From Alphaproteobacteria bacterium (GTDB taxonomy: Bacteria; Pseudomonadota; Alphaproteobacteria; Micavibrionales; Micavibrionaceae): a DNA stretch of 64,000 nucleotides. Positions 1 to 8,975 of this stretch are shown here, one piece after another. Position numbers and translations under genes: made by a program. The notes under the pieces are model-generated. The model was given only the letters and a program-made list of their open reading frames with translations, did no database searches and was not told where the DNA came from. Location: positions 868,001 to 932,000 of the forward strand of contig JAACPE010000001.1 of NCBI GenBank assembly GCA_009995595.1. Direction: 5' to 3'. Numbering within the stretch: position 1 is the stretch's first letter; the number at the start of each line of letters is the position of its first letter.

Positions 1-163
1 TCACTTTAAGACGGCTATCTGGTACTGCAACTTTGCCCACGTTTGGCTCAATCGTGCAAAACGGGAAATTCGCCGCCTGCGCCGCCGCTGTAGCCGTTAA
101 CGCGTTAAAAAGCGTCGATTTTCCAACATTGGGAAGCCCTACAATACCACAATTAAAACTCAT
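1..163 (-). CDS. ychF: Redox-regulated ATPase YchF, N-terminal fragment (cut by window edge)
   Basis: Only the first 54 codons are in the window; the rest lies before base 1. YchF (Ola1-type, Obg superfamily) is a ribosome-associated P-loop ATPase. The visible protein starts [20 protein letters not shown], with the Walker A motif GLPNVGKS at residues 9-16 directly after the start, as is usual for this family, and the following switch region ends with [19 protein letters not shown]-containing ribosome-binding site lies 7 bases before the ATG. It is the last gene seen in a minus-strand run rplY-pth-ychF, an order common in proteobacteria. Confidence 0.93.
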   Translation of the reverse strand, partial: MSFNCGIVGLPNVGKSTLFNALTATAAAQAANFPFCTIEPNVGKVAVPDSRLKV

Positions 164-179
164 TATTTTTTCCTTTATT

Positions 180-764
180 TTAAACTTTAAAATCTTCGGC
201 AACGCGCGTCCCAAAATTGCTTTTGTTTTCTTTTAACAAATGCTCAACGTGACGCGACACGATATCAATGAAAAACGGCAAATCTTTTTTTTCATCTTTT
301 GAAAAATCCGACAGGACATATCCACTCACACGGTTTTTATCACCAGGGTGATCAATACCCAAACGCACGCGCCAATAGTCTTTTGCGCCCTCATTGCTGG
401 CGAGATGGTTATCTATGGATTTAATCCCATTATGCCCCCCACTACCACCGCCTTGCTTGACCTTGACCTTGAAAGCAGGAATATCAAGCTCATCATAAAA
501 AACAATAATGTTATCGGACGGGATTTTATAAAACTTCGCGCACGCACCAACAGATTGACCAGACTCGTTCATATAAGTCATCGGCTTCAATATCACAGCC
601 TTTTGACTGCTAATGCGCCCTTCACTTAGCGCCCCTTGAAATTTTGACTTATACTCAGGGAAATGATTATCGGCGGCAATCTGATCGACCGCCATAAAGC
701 CAATATTATGACGATTTGCCTTATATTTATCACCTGGATTCCCAAGACCAACCAACAACCACAT
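180..764 (-). CDS. pth: Peptidyl-tRNA hydrolase
   Basis: Cytosolic esterase that recycles peptidyl-tRNA released from stalled ribosomes. With the start chosen here the protein has 194 residues, close to the family norm, and the active-site residues N9 (GLGNPG), H19 (NRHN), D91 (FYDELD) and N112 (GGHNG) are each one or two positions from those of E. coli Pth (N10, H20, D93, N114). An in-frame ATG at 800 would add 12 mostly basic residues (MLGIFKKKKIGD) with no better ribosome-binding site, so the shorter form is preferred but not proven. It lies 16 bases upstream of ychF, in the same transcription direction. Confidence 0.95.
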   Translation of the reverse strand: MWLLVGLGNPGDKYKANRHNIGFMAVDQIAADNHFPEYKSKFQGALSEGRISSQKAVILKPMTYMNESGQSVGACAKFYKIPSDNIIVFYDELDIPAFKVKVKQGGGSGGHNGIKSIDNHLASNEGAKDYWRVRLGIDHPGDKNRVSGYVLSDFSKDEKKDLPFFIDIVSRHVEHLLKENKSNFGTRVAEDFKV

Positions 765-813
765 ATCGCCAATCTTCTTCTTTTTAAAAATACCCAACAT
801 AGGACGTTATAAA

Positions 814-849
814 CAAAAAAAGAGGACACTGAAAGAGCGCCCTCTTTTA
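814..849 (-). terminator. Rho-independent terminator after rplY
   Basis: On the minus strand AAAAGAGG and CCTCTTTT form an 8-bp stem around a loop of about 15 bases and run into a tract of seven T. It lies 20 bases past the rplY stop and before pth, so it would uncouple or attenuate transcription from rplY into pth. The loop is longer than ideal. Confidence 0.6.
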
Positions 850-869
850 AAATTAAACATAAGAAGAAA

Positions 870-1517
870 TTATTCTTTATTTTCTTCTGCAGGTGCATCG
901 CCTTGCGCTGTTTCGCCTTCTTCACCCTCTGCTGGCTCATCATCTAGTACGACGCGCGGAGCAGAAACGGCAGCAAGAGCAAAGTCACGATCAGAGATAG
1001 CAGGCTTTGCCCCTTCAGGCATATTAGCGTTGCTGATTTTTATGGCATCGCCAATTTGCGCTTTTGACAAATCAACATCAATGGATTCAGGAATGTTTTT
1101 CGCTTTACAGTTAATATCAACCTCGAAACGCACAACATTCAAAATTCCTTTTGCTTGCGCCGCTGGGCTCTCTTCATAACCAATATAGTTTACAGGCACA
1201 GAAACTGTGATTGATGTTTTATCTGTCACGCGCAAGAAATCAACGTGCATCACGTTATCTGTCACTGGGTGAAGCTGTGCATCACGCGCAAGAACAGTGT
1301 GCTTCTCTCCATCAACATCAAGCTCACAAATCATTGTGAACATGTGACCCTTGTTATATTCAAGGTTCGTCTCTTTTGTTGGAAGTGAAATAGTTACAGG
1401 TTCTTTTTTGTCACCGTAAATTACGGCTGGTGTTTGTTTATCACGACGGATTGCACGGGCGGCCCCCTTACCGGCTCCCTCACGTTTCGTCGCTGTCATC
1501 TTATATTGTCTAGACAT
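870..1517 (-). CDS. rplY: 50S ribosomal protein L25/general stress protein Ctc
   Basis: 5S-rRNA-binding protein of the large subunit. At 215 residues this is the long CTC/TL5 form: the L25 domain covers about residues 5-95 (TATKREGAGKGAARAIRRD near the start, the VIYGDKKEPV strand typical of L25), followed by the beta-rich TL5 C-terminal domain (about 100-190) and an acidic Glu/Ala-rich tail. The start codon has a strong AAGGAAA ribosome-binding site. Upstream is prs and downstream pth; the prs-rplY-pth-ychF order is widespread in Proteobacteria. Confidence 0.95.
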   Translation of the reverse strand: MSRQYKMTATKREGAGKGAARAIRRDKQTPAVIYGDKKEPVTISLPTKETNLEYNKGHMFTMICELDVDGEKHTVLARDAQLHPVTDNVMHVDFLRVTDKTSITVSVPVNYIGYEESPAAQAKGILNVVRFEVDINCKAKNIPESIDVDLSKAQIGDAIKISNANMPEGAKPAISDRDFALAAVSAPRVVLDDEPAEGEEGETAQGDAPAEENKE

Positions 1518-1544
1518 AGCTTTTTCCTTTAAAATAAAATTATG

Positions 1545-1563
1545 GCCATCCTCCAGGGGTGGC
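1545..1563 (-). other. Small hairpin in the rplY leader
   Basis: GCCACCC and GGATGGC pair (7 bp with one G-T wobble) around a 5-base loop in the 125-base gap between prs and rplY. The minus strand continues with a loose A/T stretch rather than a clean T tract. It may be a weak terminator of prs or a leader structure of the ribosomal protein gene; the sequence does not decide. Confidence 0.3.
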
Positions 1564-1642
1564 AGGCCTTGTGATGGGCAATAAATAGCAATTTACCGCC
1601 TATTTCAAGGATTTATTTAGGAATGACGCTGTTTTTTAAGGC

Positions 1643-2584
1643 TTATTTGAACAACGCAGAGATAGAGCGCTCTTCAGCAATACGTTTTATCGCCTCCCCA
1701 ATAAGTGGCGCAACCGAGAGCTGCTTAATATTAGACGCCATTTTAACAGACTCAGTTGCTGCGATACTATCGGTAATAATAAGACTTTCGAGCGCAGATT
1801 CCTTTACACGCGCAATTGCGCCGCCCGATAAAACACCATGTACCACATAAGCATCGACTGAAAGAGCGCCCATTTGCTTAAGCGCATCCGCCGCATTACA
1901 GAGCGTACCGGCAGAATCCACGATATCATCAACCATAATACAATGCTTTCCTTCGACATCACCAATGACGTTCATCACCTCAGAAATGCCTGCTTTTTCA
2001 CGGCGTTTATCGATAATCGCCAAATCCGCAGTCATACTCATGCGCTTGGCTATCGCACGCGCCCTGACAACACCGCCAACATCAGGAGATACCATGACAA
2101 TATTGTCCTTGCCTGCGAATTTCTCCTCGATATCTGGCACCAATACAGGGGATGCAATCAAATTATCGGTGGGAATATCAAAGAATCCTTGGATTTGGCC
2201 CGCATGCAAATCAAGTGTCAAAACACGATCAGCGCCGGCGGACGTAATTAAATTCGCCACAAGCTTTGCCGTTATGGGCGTACGGCTGCCTGTTTTGCGG
2301 TCTTGGCGGGCATATCCGAAATAAGGAAGAACCGCCGTAATACGGCGCGCAGATCCACGGCGTAGCGCATCTATAGAGATCAAAAGTTCCATCAAATTAT
2401 CATTTGTTGGAAAAGACGTTGATTGAATAACAAAAACATCCTCACCACGCACATTTTCCTGAATTTCGACAAACACTTCCATGTCTGAAAATCGGCGCAT
2501 ACTCGCTTTTGTGAGGGGGATATCAAGGTATGCAGAGATCGCCTCTGCAAGTGGTCGGTTAGAATTACCGGAAATAATCTTCAT
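1643..2584 (-). CDS. prs: Ribose-phosphate pyrophosphokinase
   Basis: Makes PRPP from ribose 5-phosphate and ATP for nucleotide, histidine and tryptophan synthesis. The 313-residue protein has the Mg-ATP region [11 protein letters not shown] (about 125-135), the catalytic flexible loop DKRRE (about 192-196) and the PRPP-binding loop [10 protein letters not shown] (about 218-227), all intact. The start at [11 protein letters not shown] is chosen because it matches the usual N-terminus of the family and has AGGA 8 bases upstream; a longer reading frame to 2650 would add 22 residues without family support. It is followed by rplY. Confidence 0.96.
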   Translation of the reverse strand: MKIISGNSNRPLAEAISAYLDIPLTKASMRRFSDMEVFVEIQENVRGEDVFVIQSTSFPTNDNLMELLISIDALRRGSARRITAVLPYFGYARQDRKTGSRTPITAKLVANLITSAGADRVLTLDLHAGQIQGFFDIPTDNLIASPVLVPDIEEKFAGKDNIVMVSPDVGGVVRARAIAKRMSMTADLAIIDKRREKAGISEVMNVIGDVEGKHCIMVDDIVDSAGTLCNAADALKQMGALSVDAYVVHGVLSGGAIARVKESALESLIITDSIAATESVKMASNIKQLSVAPLIGEAIKRIAEERSISALFK

Positions 2585-2698
2585 TTTGGGGTCCTGTTTT
2601 GTAAAGGCCTTATTTTTGTATGCTCGGACTATAGAAAATTGTCGGATCAAAAATCAATAGGCGAATGGTTAAAAGAGTAAACTTTTCCTGCTCGGCCA

Positions 2699-3499
2699 TT
2701 ATTTTTGAATACAAATGGCTGAAATCTGCCGTCCATAGTCTGCCTCACCCCGATGTGTTGTGCGCCGATAGCTAAAAAAGCGCTCCTCATTACTAAAAGT
2801 ATCAACGCCCGTAATCTCAATCTGTTTAACGCCAACACGCGCCAAACGCGAAGCAATATACCCCGGCAAATCAAACATCAAATGCCCCTCACGGCTGGCG
2901 GGCTTAAAAAAATGCTCATTGGCTTCATCTTGCTCCATGAAGGGTTTTTCATACCCAAGGCTGACCTCATAGGATTTAGGGCCAATACAAGGGCCAATTG
3001 CGACTGAAATACTGGAGAGCACCGCGCCGTGTTCGATCATCACCTCTACGGTAGCTTCGCAAACGCCTTTAATCGCGCCGCCCCAACCAGCGTGCGCCGC
3101 GCCAATAATAGGCGCCCCGTCCTTTTTTAGTCCCGCAAATAAAACAGGGCCGCAATCTGCCGTCAGAATACCCAACGCTAATCCTACTTTATCGGTGACC
3201 ATTGCATCAGCCTTTGGCCTCTTATCACCGCTGGTTGATACTTGTGTCATGTAAAGACAATCAGACGAATGCACTTGCCAAACAGAGGCAAGCTGATCTC
3301 TAGAAACACCCAGAGCCCTCGTCACACGCTCGCGGTTTTGGACAACATGCTCTGGATTATCATGGGAGCCAGAGCCGCAATTAAGGCTTTTATACAGCCC
3401 CGCGCTAACACCGCCGCGCCGTCCAAAAAAACCATGAGAAATGGCATCATGTTTATCGGCGATTGACTGTGATTGAACTTCGATAATATCTTTTATCAT
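2699..3499 (-). CDS. pgeF: Peptidoglycan editing factor PgeF/YfiH family (laccase-domain) protein
   Basis: Member of the YfiH/DUF152 multi-copper-like family, described as PgeF (keeps wrong amino acids out of peptidoglycan stems) and as a purine nucleoside phosphorylase. The zinc/copper site residues are present: H77 (WQVHSSD), C116 (LTADCGPV) and H136 (AAHAGWGG). Length of 266 is typical. Its ATG overlaps the stop of midA in ATGA, so it is translationally coupled to the upstream gene; the hldD-lgt-midA-pgeF order points to an envelope operon. Confidence 0.92.
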   Translation of the reverse strand: MIKDIIEVQSQSIADKHDAISHGFFGRRGGVSAGLYKSLNCGSGSHDNPEHVVQNRERVTRALGVSRDQLASVWQVHSSDCLYMTQVSTSGDKRPKADAMVTDKVGLALGILTADCGPVLFAGLKKDGAPIIGAAHAGWGGAIKGVCEATVEVMIEHGAVLSSISVAIGPCIGPKSYEVSLGYEKPFMEQDEANEHFFKPASREGHLMFDLPGYIASRLARVGVKQIEITGVDTFSNEERFFSYRRTTHRGEADYGRQISAICIQK

Positions 3500-4617
3500 A
3501 TGGTAAACCCCGCCAGTTGAATTGTGCTATCGGATGAAAAGGCAATTACCTTAAATAAATCGCCCATTTGGTCTTTGTCTATTAACCGCATCAGCGCCAC
3601 CTCAACATCTTGCGCTATATCAGGGCGGTTCATTTCTGATGCAGAATGCCTTAACGCTTCGGCTCGAATTTCGATCCCGAGCGTTTTCAAAAACGTAGAT
3701 TGTGACACAGGGCCATGCACCATCATGTTTTTACCCATCATCTGCTCAGCCAAATTCCCAAAATTGACATGATAAGTAATGTCACATTCTCCTGGTGTTT
3801 CTAATATATCGCAATAAGCATGATTTTTGAGCGCCTGCAACGTGTCACCGCACCTATTATTACTGAACCCATAATCAATCAACAGGCAACTACCCCCTTG
3901 ATTCAAAACAATATCTATAAGGTCATTCATAAATCTTTTCTGTTCATGTGACACTTCAACAATATCACCTAACCTTGGCTTAAACAGGGTGTTTTGCAGG
4001 CTATTTTTTTCAAAGTAAACAGAATCAAGAACGGCTCTATCATATATACGAAACGATCCGTTTTTATTAATGGTAATAGATTTTTGCGTCCAACCCGTGT
4101 CAGTGAGCGTATATTGATCCACAGGCAAGGCATCAAGAAACTCATTCCCAATTGCAATAATCGGAAGGCTCGGATCATGTGATGCGATGGACTCAAGGGT
4201 CATGTGCCACGTTGGCTCATATTCAGACAGAGCCTTAAATTGTGCTTTTCGTAAGACAGGACTCATCTCCATCAGATGAATCTTGGCAGCGCCCACAAAC
4301 CCATCAACTTTATGCCCAACGCGCAAAATATCCGCCATTAATGTCCCGCGCCCCGGCCCCATCTCAAAAAGGATAAATTGCGCGGGCGCTCCCATTTTAT
4401 GCCATGTATCAACAACCCACGCCCCAATCATTTCCCCAAACATCTGGCTAATCTCTGGCGCCGTTGTAAAATCTCCCTTTTTGCCAAAAGGATCTCGCGT
4501 GATGTAGTACCCATATTCAGGATGCCCTAGACACAAACCCATATATGTCGAGAGCGGCATAGGTCCCTCGGCCTTAATTATATCTCGTATAATTTTACAA
4601 AGAGGTGTTTCATTCAT
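3496..4617 (-). CDS. Class I SAM-dependent methyltransferase, MidA/NDUFAF7 family
   Basis: COG1565 protein arginine methyltransferase-like. The mitochondrial homologue NDUFAF7 dimethylates an arginine of complex I subunit NDUFS2. The 373-residue protein opens with the family signature around GHPEYGYYITRDPFGKKGDF (residues 31-50), has TTAPEISQMFGE and the SAM-binding loop FEMGPGRGTL (84-93). The gene overlaps both lgt and pgeF by ATGA junctions. The biochemical target in bacteria is not established by sequence. Two other complex I assembly factor relatives occur in this window (35525 and 38099). Confidence 0.92.
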   Translation of the reverse strand: MNETPLCKIIRDIIKAEGPMPLSTYMGLCLGHPEYGYYITRDPFGKKGDFTTAPEISQMFGEMIGAWVVDTWHKMGAPAQFILFEMGPGRGTLMADILRVGHKVDGFVGAAKIHLMEMSPVLRKAQFKALSEYEPTWHMTLESIASHDPSLPIIAIGNEFLDALPVDQYTLTDTGWTQKSITINKNGSFRIYDRAVLDSVYFEKNSLQNTLFKPRLGDIVEVSHEQKRFMNDLIDIVLNQGGSCLLIDYGFSNNRCGDTLQALKNHAYCDILETPGECDITYHVNFGNLAEQMMGKNMMVHGPVSQSTFLKTLGIEIRAEALRHSASEMNRPDIAQDVEVALMRLIDKDQMGDLFKVIAFSSDSTIQLAGFTI

Positions 4618-5420
4618 TCGGCGCTCTTTTTAAAATACGCCTGCGCGTAAAAGATCACACAAAGCCCTAGGATAAACATAGGAACACTCAACACTTGCCC
4701 CATAGAGAACTGCTGGACAATAAACCCAAGGTGAAAGTCTGGCTCACGGAAAAATTCAACCGCAAAACGTGCGAGCGCATAACCACTGAGGAAAACACCC
4801 GTAATGAACCCAGGGCGTGCCCGCACCCATGTTCGCGTTGAAAGCACAAACAACACGACAAACAAAACCAATCCCTCAAGAACGGCCTCATAAATCTGGC
4901 TTGGATGGCGTGGCTCTTCTCCTCCATAAGGGAATATCACTCCCCATGGCGCTGTTGTTACGCGCCCAAACAGCTCCCCATTCACAAAATTAGCCAAGCG
5001 CCCCAAAAACAATCCTATCGGCACCGCGGCACAGACAATATCCGCAAGGCGTAAAACATTAATTTTGTTATAAAGTGCATAACCAATAATCGCGACAATA
5101 ACACCAAGGACACCGCCGTGGAAGGACATCCCCCCCTGCCAAATACGAAGCGCCGCAAGCGGGTCATGCATATACACATCAAATTGATAAAACAGCACAT
5201 AGCCTAGACGTCCGCCCAAAATAACACCCAGAACGGCAAACGGGATAAAATTATCAATATCGTCCTTATTGGGTCGATGATTAGGGTTGAGCCCGACAAG
5301 ATAAAGGGCATATTTCCAACCCGCTAAAAACCCCACAAGATACGCCAGCGCATACCAACGAATATCAAGCGGGCCAAGAGATACCGCAATCGGACTTATA
5401 TCGGGGAATTGAATAGCCAT
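4614..5420 (-). CDS. lgt: Phosphatidylglycerol--prolipoprotein diacylglyceryl transferase
   Basis: Inner-membrane enzyme that transfers diacylglycerol from phosphatidylglycerol to the lipobox cysteine of prolipoproteins. About seven hydrophobic helices are visible. The family features are intact: HGGVLG with H101, the signature GRLANFVNGELFGR (140-153, containing the essential Arg and Asn/Glu residues) and RHPSQIYEA (171-179). Length 268 is normal. It starts 3 bases after the hldD stop and its last bases overlap midA, so it sits in the hldD-lgt-midA-pgeF operon. Several lipoproteins in the window would be its substrates. Confidence 0.97.
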   Translation of the reverse strand: MAIQFPDISPIAVSLGPLDIRWYALAYLVGFLAGWKYALYLVGLNPNHRPNKDDIDNFIPFAVLGVILGGRLGYVLFYQFDVYMHDPLAALRIWQGGMSFHGGVLGVIVAIIGYALYNKINVLRLADIVCAAVPIGLFLGRLANFVNGELFGRVTTAPWGVIFPYGGEEPRHPSQIYEAVLEGLVLFVVLFVLSTRTWVRARPGFITGVFLSGYALARFAVEFFREPDFHLGFIVQQFSMGQVLSVPMFILGLCVIFYAQAYFKKSAE

Positions 5421-5423
5421 AAT

Positions 5424-6413
5424 TTACAAATACGGGTCTTCTTTTGCCATATAGTTTTGAACAAAATCAGTTACACCGTCCTCCAATGTGGTAAACGGCT
5501 TATCATAACCCTCATCGCGCAGATTTTGGATGTCCGCCTGAGTGTAGTATTGATATTTAGGCTTTAAGCTCTCAGGCATATCAATATAATGAATACGCGG
5601 CTCTTTCCCTGCTGCCTTGAACGTAGCCTCTGCTAAGTCCTTGAAGCTGCGTGCTTTTCCTGTGCCAATATTGTAAAGACCAGTTTTATCAGGATTATCA
5701 TAGAGCCATAACATAACAGAAACGCAGTCTTTAACGTAAACAAAGTCACGCAATTGCCCCCCATCTTCATATTCGGCATGGTAAGACTTGAATAGCTTAG
5801 CCACAGCGCCGGCTTTGACCTGCGGATAGAGCTTACAAATGACACTCATTTGATCTGCTTTATGATATTCATTCGGCCCGTAAACATTGAAAAACTTCAA
5901 TCCTGCCCATTGAGTCGGTATCGGCTCATTACGGGTTCTAAGGACACGCGACACGCGACGATCAAAGGCATGCTTTGACCAGCCATAGGCATTAAGCGGG
6001 AGAAGAGTCTTTAAGTGATCTGGACTATCAAGGTCTTTAAACCCTGCCTTCCCATCCCCATATGTGGCCGCTGAAGAAGCGTAAATAAAGCGTTTTTGGT
6101 TTTTACCACACCATTTCCAAAGGCGGCGAGATAACACAATATTTGTTTCCACAATCAAGTCAGCGTCTTTTTCTGTGGTTGAAGAGATCGCTCCCATGTG
6201 AAAAATGACTTCAATTTGATCGGTATGGCTCTCAAGATAATCAAATATGCGGTCTGGATGAACAATGTCACGGATCTCGCGCTTGGCTATATTCCGCCAT
6301 TTATCTTCAGTACCGAGCGTATCACAAACAACAATATCTGTGCACCCATGCGCCTCTAACCCTGCGACAAGGTTCGATCCAATAAAGCCTGTCCCGCCTG
6401 TAACAATAATCAT
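5424..6413 (-). CDS. hldD: ADP-L-glycero-D-manno-heptose 6-epimerase
   Basis: Last step in making ADP-L-glycero-D-manno-heptose for the LPS inner core. Extended SDR fold: NAD(P)-binding GGTGFIG at residues 6-12, the ASSAATYG strand with the catalytic Ser/Thr near 113-117, and the catalytic pair in NAYGWSKHAFD (Y143, K147). Start chosen at MIIVTGG with GAGGG 8 bases upstream; the longer frame opens on TTG at 6431. Length 329 fits the family. First gene of the minus-strand envelope operon, divergent from ubiK across a 174-base promoter region. Confidence 0.95.
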   Translation of the reverse strand: MIIVTGGTGFIGSNLVAGLEAHGCTDIVVCDTLGTEDKWRNIAKREIRDIVHPDRIFDYLESHTDQIEVIFHMGAISSTTEKDADLIVETNIVLSRRLWKWCGKNQKRFIYASSAATYGDGKAGFKDLDSPDHLKTLLPLNAYGWSKHAFDRRVSRVLRTRNEPIPTQWAGLKFFNVYGPNEYHKADQMSVICKLYPQVKAGAVAKLFKSYHAEYEDGGQLRDFVYVKDCVSVMLWLYDNPDKTGLYNIGTGKARSFKDLAEATFKAAGKEPRIHYIDMPESLKPKYQYYTQADIQNLRDEGYDKPFTTLEDGVTDFVQNYMAKEDPYL

Positions 6414-6587
6414 GCCCTTATCCCTCTTCAAAATGAATCATTGATTGAATAATGCTTAAGCCTACACCCTCACATCCTTTAGGTAAAAGGGAAACAAAAC
6501 AGGATTTTATGTTTTTATCGTGGATATATTTTGAAAAGATAACTAGTTCCCTTGCCCCGACTCTCATCAGGGTGATAGCTATTTTCC

Positions 6588-6845
6588 ATGCTAAAGAAAA
6601 CAGACATTTTAGATGATATTGCAAAAGTTGCCGGAGGCGCCGCCGGCACCCTCAATAGCATCCGCCAGCAGATTAAAAATGACGTCAAAGCCCGCGTCGA
6701 AGAAGTGGCCATGCGTCTTGATCTTGTCCCCCGTGAGGATTTAGACCGCGTCGAAGCCTTGCTAGAAAAAGTGATCGCAGACCAAGAAGACATGGCCGCT
6801 CGCCTTGATGCCCTAGAAAATACCAAAGATAAGAAAAAGAAATAA
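6588..6845 (+). CDS. ubiK: Ubiquinone biosynthesis accessory factor UbiK-type (BMFP domain) protein
   Basis: 85-residue helical protein of the YqiC/UbiK family, which binds ubiquinone-pathway enzymes and membranes. The N-terminal half is an amphipathic helix (ILDDIAKVAGGAAGTL), the second half a coiled coil with the family core VPREDLDRVEALLEKV, ending in a run of lysines. In alphaproteobacteria this gene often neighbours ybjN and proC, as here (2-base gap to the next gene). The ATG has only a distant AGGGTGAT upstream. Confidence 0.85.
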   Translation: MLKKTDILDDIAKVAGGAAGTLNSIRQQIKNDVKARVEEVAMRLDLVPREDLDRVEALLEKVIADQEDMAARLDALENTKDKKKK

Positions 6846-6847
6846 CC

Positions 6848-7378
6848 ATGCTCAATCAAGAAGAACTCGATCTATTCCTTGATGTGAGCAATCCCTTGGA
6901 TTTCATTGAAGATATCATGATTGGCCGCGATTGGACATTTGAACGCATGGATGAGGACTGCCTTACTGTTCAGGTCACCGGTAAATTTGGCACTTACGAC
7001 ATGACCTTTAATTGGCAAGATGATCTTAAGGCTCTTAAATTCTCGGCCATGATGGACTTAACTATCCACGTGACCAAAATGGATGATGCGTTTAGGGCGA
7101 TGAGCGCAATTAATTCCAATCTATGGCTCGGTCACTTTGATATACAAACAGATCGCGGCGCGTGCATACCTACATTTCGATACACAAGCCTGTTACGCGG
7201 CATGACGGAGGGTTCAGGCGCATCCCATCTTGAAGATATGATTCAAATTGGATTAGCGGAATGCGAGCGTTATTACATGACATTCGACCTGCTTTCACGA
7301 TTTACCGCCAATAATGATGCCATAATGTGCGAGTCAAAAATGGCTCTGGCCATGATGGATGTAGCGGGTATTTCGTAA
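6848..7378 (+). CDS. YbjN domain-containing protein
   Basis: 176 residues with the YbjN fold, related to type III secretion chaperones: alternating strands and helices with the strand pair TVQVTGKFGTYDMTFNW (about 41-57), the helix FRAMSAINSNLWLGHF and the long C-terminal helix containing ECERYYMTFD. In enterobacteria YbjN is a sensory-transduction regulator of motility and stress; the role in alphaproteobacteria is not known. It lies 2 bases after ubiK and 23 bases before proC, so all three are probably co-transcribed. Confidence 0.85.
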   Translation: MLNQEELDLFLDVSNPLDFIEDIMIGRDWTFERMDEDCLTVQVTGKFGTYDMTFNWQDDLKALKFSAMMDLTIHVTKMDDAFRAMSAINSNLWLGHFDIQTDRGACIPTFRYTSLLRGMTEGSGASHLEDMIQIGLAECERYYMTFDLLSRFTANNDAIMCESKMALAMMDVAGIS

Positions 7379-7401
7379 TCACGCTTACTAAAGGACTGAA
7401 T

Positions 7402-8220
7402 ATGCCCAATAGCACCCCTCTTCGCCTTATGCTTGTTGGTTGCGGTAAAATGGGCACGGCAATGCTTCAAGGGTGGCTTGACCGCGCACTCATTGAAAAA
7501 GCCTATATTATTGATCCTAACGATATTCCACCTTCCCTGACGCATGACCCGAAAGTGCATCATATTACCGATCTATCCAAAGTAGATTTTTCAAAACTAG
7601 ACATGATGATACTGGCTATAAAACCACAGATTATGTCTGATATTTGTAAAAATATTGCCCCACACACGCCCGAAAATCTTCCTATTTTATCCATCGCTGC
7701 AGGGCAATCACTTGACAAAATAGGAAAATATTTCAAAGAAAATCAACCTGTTATACGTGCCATGCCTAATACGCCAGCGGCGATTGGCAAAGGGATAACA
7801 GCTGCAATTACGAATCACAGCGTTTCACATGAAACAAAACGTAAGGCTGAAGCCATTTTGCGCGGTAGTGGTGATTTATTGTGGCTCGATAATGAACCCT
7901 TAATGGATAGTGTGACCGCTCTGTCAGGCAGTGGGCCCGCTTACGTTTTTTATCTTATTGAGGTCATGGCCAGCGCAGGGGAAAATATCGGCCTTCCCAA
8001 AGATCAAGCCATGCAATTGGCCCGTCAAACAGTCATTGGTGCGGCCGCTCTTGCTGAAATAGACACGTCAACATTAGCGTGCACTTTGCGCGAAAAAGTC
8101 ACCAGCCCAAATGGTACAACACAGGCGGCTTTAGATGTTCTTATGGATGGAAGGCTTCAGGCTATGTTTGATGAAGCGTTGAGGGCCGCAAAGGCTCGAA
8201 GCGTCGAGCTCTCCCAGTAA
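7402..8220 (+). CDS. proC: Pyrroline-5-carboxylate reductase
   Basis: Last step of proline synthesis, NAD(P)H-dependent reduction of pyrroline-5-carboxylate. 272 residues: Rossmann motif GCGKMG (13-18), the central AMPNTPAAIGKG region, and the C-terminal signature with SGSGPAYVF and TSPNGTTQAALDVL. The start with AAAGGAC upstream at 7390-7396 gives the usual N-terminus; a frame opening at 7327 would overlap the ybjN-type gene by 52 bases and add residues unlike the family. Third gene of the ubiK-ybjN-proC group. Confidence 0.96.
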   Translation: MPNSTPLRLMLVGCGKMGTAMLQGWLDRALIEKAYIIDPNDIPPSLTHDPKVHHITDLSKVDFSKLDMMILAIKPQIMSDICKNIAPHTPENLPILSIAAGQSLDKIGKYFKENQPVIRAMPNTPAAIGKGITAAITNHSVSHETKRKAEAILRGSGDLLWLDNEPLMDSVTALSGSGPAYVFYLIEVMASAGENIGLPKDQAMQLARQTVIGAAALAEIDTSTLACTLREKVTSPNGTTQAALDVLMDGRLQAMFDEALRAAKARSVELSQ

Positions 8221-8223
8221 ACG

Positions 8224-8940
8224 CTACCGTTCAAGCTGGCGTGGAAGGTTTTTGGGTAAAGACACGTCTGCCCCTCTTAAATATAATGGCTCTGGCCGCT
8301 CCCCTGCCTCTGGCAAAGGGCGGCTTAAGGCTAGATAACAAAGCAAAATAGGATCAGGCTGCATAATATTGCCCAACACACTCAGATTATCTAACCCCAC
8401 ATCAGCGACAACACGCTCTATGCAATCTCCGCCAATTTTATAGGCCAATAAGTCATAATATTCCGCTATGTTTGCTGCGCTTGTGGCAACGGGATCACCC
8501 TGAGGCTGCCCCGAACCATCATAAGCCTGCACATAAAAATCTTGACGTTTGGTTTCCAAAACAACCAATAGAGGGTCACGAATACCGTTTTTTTGATAAT
8601 GCGCCCGCACAAAATCAAAGCTGTTAATCCCAATAACTGGGCAGTCCAGCGCCAAAGCGAGTGCCCGCGCCGTGGCAAGCCCAAGACGAAGACCCGTAAA
8701 TGACCCGGGGCCATTGGTAACTACAATTAAATCAATGTCTTGGTAGGTAAGCTCTGCCCGCTTCAAGATATCCTGCGTCATAGGCACTAGCAATTTGGCC
8801 TGATCGCGCTGCGTTTCGACTTGCTCGCTATAATCATCTCCTTCAGCGGTCATTAAGGCGACATTACAACCTGTCAGCGCTGTATCAAACGCCAATATGG
8901 TTTTGCCTGTATGTATCGGATCATTCATGGAAGAGAGCAT
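8224..8940 (-). CDS. tsaB: tRNA threonylcarbamoyladenosine biosynthesis protein TsaB
   Basis: Partner of TsaD in installing t6A at position 37 of ANN-decoding tRNAs. ASKHA fold: ILAFDTALTGCNVAL at residues 15-29 and the family hallmark GPGSFTGLR (77-85) followed by a helix rich in Ala. Length 238 is normal. The usual neighbours rimI and tsaE are not present here. Its 3' end lies 3 bases from the end of convergent proC. An alternative start at residue 5 (MNDPIH) has no better ribosome-binding site. Confidence 0.94.
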   Translation of the reverse strand: MLSSMNDPIHTGKTILAFDTALTGCNVALMTAEGDDYSEQVETQRDQAKLLVPMTQDILKRAELTYQDIDLIVVTNGPGSFTGLRLGLATARALALALDCPVIGINSFDFVRAHYQKNGIRDPLLVVLETKRQDFYVQAYDGSGQPQGDPVATSAANIAEYYDLLAYKIGGDCIERVVADVGLDNLSVLGNIMQPDPILLCYLALSRPLPEAGERPEPLYLRGADVSLPKNLPRQLER

Positions 8941-8975
8941 AGCGCCCCGATTTAAAATGCGCTATATATAACTTT

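Noticed and set aside
7327-7401. Longer N-terminus for proC
   Set aside because: It would overlap the ybjN-type gene and add 25 residues without family match; the ATG at 7402 has AAAGGAC upstream.
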